NCBI GenBank assembly: GCA_036960485.1
Contig: JBALXS010000100.1
Location: forward strand, 1-16,915
Origin: Rs1 sp036960485
GTDB taxonomy: Bacteria > Pseudomonadota > Gammaproteobacteria > Pseudomonadales > Balneatricaceae
Direction of reading: 5' to 3'
Length of the DNA: 16,915 nucleotides
The notes below the pieces were generated by a model. The model did no database searches. It was not told where the DNA came from and saw only the letters and a program-made list of their open reading frames with translations. A program made the position numbers and the translations under genes. This document shows, one piece after another, positions 14,492 to 16,915 of the stretch (positions are counted from its first letter, which is position 1; each line of letters opens with the position of its first letter).

Positions 14492-15325
14492 GTGATAGTA
14501 ATAGGTAAAACAAACAAGTTAGAAGTTATTCGTGAAGCTGAATTTGGGGTTTATCTTGAAGGGGGCAAATACGGTGGTATTTTGCTCGCTAAAGAAGAAG
14601 TGCCGCAAGGTTGCAGCAAAGGTGACGTAATCGAAGTTTTTGTTTATTTAGATTCCGATGATTACGTAGTGGCAACTACAATCAAACCTTTAGTGCAAGT
14701 CAACGAGTTTGCAACTCTAACAGTGGCAGAAGTAAATGATGTTGGCGCGTTTCTAGATTGGGGGCTACCTAAGCAGCTTTTGGTACCTTATGCAGAACAA
14801 CGTAAGACACTAGAGCCTGGTCAGAGAATTACTGTACGAGTATATTTGGATAACACTGATAGAATAGCAGCTTCTACAAAGCTGGATAAATTCCTAAAGA
14901 ATGATACTTCCGGTCTGCAAATGGGCGAAGAAGTTCAATTGTTTGTGGTTAGAAAGAATGAATTGGGTTTTAATGTCATAGTTAATGATTTGTATTGGGC
15001 AGTGTTGCATGCAAAAGACGTTTTTAAAACGGTTCGTCCAGGCCATAAACGCAAAGGTTATATCAAGCGTGTGCTTGATCATGACAAAATTGATGTAATG
15101 CTTGAAAAGCCCGGTTATGCAAAAGTTGATGCTGTTTGTCAGGATATTCTCGATGATTTAGAAGATCGTGGCGGATTCAGCAAGCTTGGCGATAAAAGTA
15201 AACCTGAAGATATTTACCAGCAATTTGGTATCAGTAAAAAGTCTTATAAGATGGCTTTGGGTACGCTTAAAAAAATGGGTAAAATTGAAATAGGTAAAGA
15301 AGGTATTTCTTTTGTTAATGAGTGA
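14492..15325 (+). CDS. CvfB-type S1-domain RNA-binding protein
   Basis: Cytoplasmic RNA-binding protein of about 277 residues, like CvfB/YitL, which contains three S1-like beta-barrels and a C-terminal winged helix. S1 copies lie near residues 8-60 (EFGVYLEGGKYGGILL), 65-130 (EVNDVGAFLDWGLPKQLLVPYA) and 145-205 (NVIVNDLYWAVLHAKDVF...). The winged helix covers about 215-277 (FGISKKSYKMALGTLKKMGKI). No in-frame ATG exists near the start. The open frame allows TTG at 14480 or GTG at 14492; I chose GTG because GAG lies 7 bases before it and the resulting N-terminus, (M)IVIGKTNKLEV, fits the family, which tends to begin I-G-K-x-N. CvfB regulates virulence genes in Staphylococcus; the role in proteobacteria is unknown. 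Confidence 0.86.
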   Translation: MIVIGKTNKLEVIREAEFGVYLEGGKYGGILLAKEEVPQGCSKGDVIEVFVYLDSDDYVVATTIKPLVQVNEFATLTVAEVNDVGAFLDWGLPKQLLVPYAEQRKTLEPGQRITVRVYLDNTDRIAASTKLDKFLKNDTSGLQMGEEVQLFVVRKNELGFNVIVNDLYWAVLHAKDVFKTVRPGHKRKGYIKRVLDHDKIDVMLEKPGYAKVDAVCQDILDDLEDRGGFSKLGDKSKPEDIYQQFGISKKSYKMALGTLKKMGKIEIGKEGISFVNE

Positions 15326-15352
15326 TGTTTTCTTAGCGAGTCCTTAAAACTG

Positions 15353-15380
15353 CCCTCGGCTGCTGAAATATAACCGAGGG
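15353..15380. terminator. Shared hairpin terminator between convergent genes
   Basis: CCCTCGG (15353-15359) pairs with CCGAGGG (15374-15380) to make a GC-rich 7-bp stem (9 with G-U and T-A extensions) and a 14-base loop. It lies between the cvfB-like stop (15325) and the stop of the minus-strand regulator (15403). On the minus strand CAGTTTTAA follows, so intrinsic termination is better supported there; on the plus strand only GTTT after a gap follows. Confidence 0.6.
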
Positions 15381-15402
15381 TAAGCAAAGTTTAAATTAAA
15401 TA

Positions 15403-16915
15403 TTAGTGTGTGCTAACAGGATCCATGTACTCCTTTTGAATTTGTAGAACTTGATCTAAATTTTCATTTAATAATGATACCAAAGCAGGATCAAAATGAG
15501 CGCCTGACTGCTCGCGAATGAGCTTCATCGTTTGATCGACAGTCCATGCCTTTTTATAACAGCGATTAGAGCAAAGCGCATCAAAAACATCCGCTACCGC
15601 TGTTATGCGAGCAAAAATATGAATATCTTCACCGCTCAACCCGCTAGGGTAGCCAGACCCATCCCATTTTTCATGATGCTGTAAGGCAATAATAGCGCCA
15701 CTTTGAATAATCGGTCGTTTTGAATCGCCAAGCACTTGTGCACCTAGCAGAGAGTGAGATTTCATTATTTCCCACTCCTGGGGAGTGTGTTTGCCTGGTT
15801 TATTTAAAATATGATCAGGTATGCCTACCTTGCCAATATCATGCAATGGCGAAGCCAGTTTGATTGCGTAAACTTCATCGTCTTGAAGGCCTGTTTTTCG
15901 TGCCAGTAGTTCGCATATCTTAGATACGCGAATAATATGATTACCTGTTTCTTGGGATCTAGTTTCTACCGCTCCACTGAGCATGGAGATGATTTCGTTT
16001 TGAGTTGCCTCAACCTCTTGCCATAAGCGTAGATTATCATGAGCAATAGCTATATTTTGCACAAAGAGTTCGATTAAGTTTTTAGAATCCTCAGTGATGA
16101 GTTTTTGTGAATGCAGGTAGAGTAAGCTTTTGTGATTGTCATCAGTAGTGAAAGAAATAATAACTTCGTTCTGCTTAATGATGCTGTAGCCTGATTCAGT
16201 TGTTTTTAGCCAGTCATCAAGTATTGGTTGAGGGATGATATTGTGAGGGTTTTGGCCAACTAAGTGTTGGTAATCTCCGATCGCGGCTACCACTTTAATT
16301 TCTTGGTTTCTTTGTAGTGCTGCAACGCCCGTAGAATTAACAAGAGCTGCGCTAGGTTCTACATAGAGTAATGAGGTAAGTTGATTCAAAGCCCCGCTTG
16401 TGAAGTCATGTAGATAGCGCTCTTTGAAGATATGTGAAGATGCTTTTATCACTCTTTTGAGTTCTATTCGGTTTTGATTAAGTGCGGATAGATCACGATA
16501 AGATCTGATGCCAGAAATTACACTTGAAAATAATTTTTGTGAGGTTAATTCGGTTTTGTTTTTGTAGTCATTAATATCATAATCGACAATGACTTGTTTT
16601 TCAGGTGCTTGACCTGGTTGTCCTGTACGTAGAATAATACGGATAAGAGAATTGTTTAGCTCCTCCCTTATCCATTTGGTGATTTTTAGTCCTTCTGTGT
16701 CTGTTTCCATTACAACGTCAAGGAGGACAATAGCAATATCGTCTCTGGCAGATAATATGTTTTTAGCCTCTCTTCCAGATAAAGCAGATATAAAATGGAG
16801 GCTTTTTCCTTCAAAACTTACATCGTCTAAAGCAAAACGAGTAACATCATGCACAGATTGCTCGTCATCGACGATCAAAATATTCCACGGAGTTGTCTGC
16901 GTTGCGTTAGTTTCT
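15403..16915 (-). CDS. REC-DUF3369-HD-GYP response regulator, c-di-GMP phosphodiesterase (5' end outside window)
   Basis: Two-component regulator with a cyclic-di-GMP phosphodiesterase output. The reading frame stays open to the right edge (ETNATQTTPWNI before the TTG at 16878), and that TTG lies in the first strand of the receiver, so the true start lies beyond the window. Visible residues (counting the first complete codon as 1): receiver about 12-140 with VDDE, phosphoacceptor Asp66 (LLDVVM), RTGQPG and YKNK; DUF3369 about 150-300; HD-GYP about 305-480. Catalytic motifs are intact: His325 in GNHI, HDIGKVGIP (His358-Asp359), HHEKWDGSGYP (His413-His414, GYP 421-423). It should hydrolyse c-di-GMP, with phosphorylation of Asp66 as the likely switch. 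No histidine kinase is adjacent. It converges on the cvfB-like gene. Confidence 0.93.
   Translation of the reverse strand, partial: ETNATQTTPWNILIVDDEQSVHDVTRFALDDVSFEGKSLHFISALSGREAKNILSARDDIAIVLLDVVMETDTEGLKITKWIREELNNSLIRIILRTGQPGQAPEKQVIVDYDINDYKNKTELTSQKLFSSVISGIRSYRDLSALNQNRIELKRVIKASSHIFKERYLHDFTSGALNQLTSLLYVEPSAALVNSTGVAALQRNQEIKVVAAIGDYQHLVGQNPHNIIPQPILDDWLKTTESGYSIIKQNEVIISFTTDDNHKSLLYLHSQKLITEDSKNLIELFVQNIAIAHDNLRLWQEVEATQNEIISMLSGAVETRSQETGNHIIRVSKICELLARKTGLQDDEVYAIKLASPLHDIGKVGIPDHILNKPGKHTPQEWEIMKSHSLLGAQVLGDSKRPIIQSGAIIALQHHEKWDGSGYPSGLSGEDIHIFARITAVADVFDALCSNRCYKKAWTVDQTMKLIREQSGAHFDPALVSLLNENLDQVLQIQKEYMDPVSTH

Noticed and set aside
16878..16878. TTG as the start of the right-edge regulator
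   Set aside because: It lies in the first beta strand of the receiver and the frame stays open to the edge, matching residues upstream of the same strand in the paralog.

Overview
The window looks like chromosome from a low-GC (roughly 40%, estimated by eye), probably marine gammaproteobacterium. The clues are a leuCDB operon without leuA and with a divergent LysR regulator, as in pseudomonads; a BepA-type protease divergent from a TusA-like protein and a PerM permease; two RhlE-type helicases; and REC-DUF3369 regulators. A Cellvibrionales/Spongiibacteraceae-like host is a guess. I see no IS element, integrase, CRISPR array, rRNA or tRNA, so this reads as core chromosome.

Layout. 1-670: 3' part of an RhlE-type DEAD-box helicase, whose stop codon interlocks with that of a convergent LysR regulator (667-1530). 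1531-1897: shared control region with a LysR-type palindrome and candidate leu promoters. 1898-5108: leuC, leuD and leuB, giving both isopropylmalate isomerase subunits and isopropylmalate dehydrogenase. 5194-6477 (minus): a second, complete RhlE-like helicase. 6748-8376 (minus): Na/phosphate cotransporter with a PhoU-like tail. 8377-8985: a 609-base AT-rich gap. 8986-10443 (minus): secreted M48 metalloprotease BepA with a TPR tail. 10755-12211: TusA-like sulfur carrier and PerM/AI-2E-family permease. 12361-15325: a REC-DUF3369 protein without an output domain, a DUF445 membrane protein and a CvfB-type S1 RNA-binding protein. 15403-16915 (minus): a full REC-DUF3369-HD-GYP regulator that runs off the right edge.

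How the genes fit together. The leu genes are steps 2 and 3 of leucine synthesis and are probably controlled by the adjacent LysR protein. BepA works on outer-membrane protein assembly in the periplasm. The most unusual part is the right end: two close paralogs of a phosphoreceiver-DUF3369 protein enclose a DUF445 gene and a CvfB gene. One paralog keeps a c-di-GMP phosphodiesterase (HD-GYP) domain; the other stops just inside that domain and has lost its catalytic residues. This suggests a receiver/sensor partner that modulates the active enzyme, or a decaying duplicate. No histidine kinase lies nearby. I found no convincing wholly new system; the DUF3369 pair is the best candidate for a second look.
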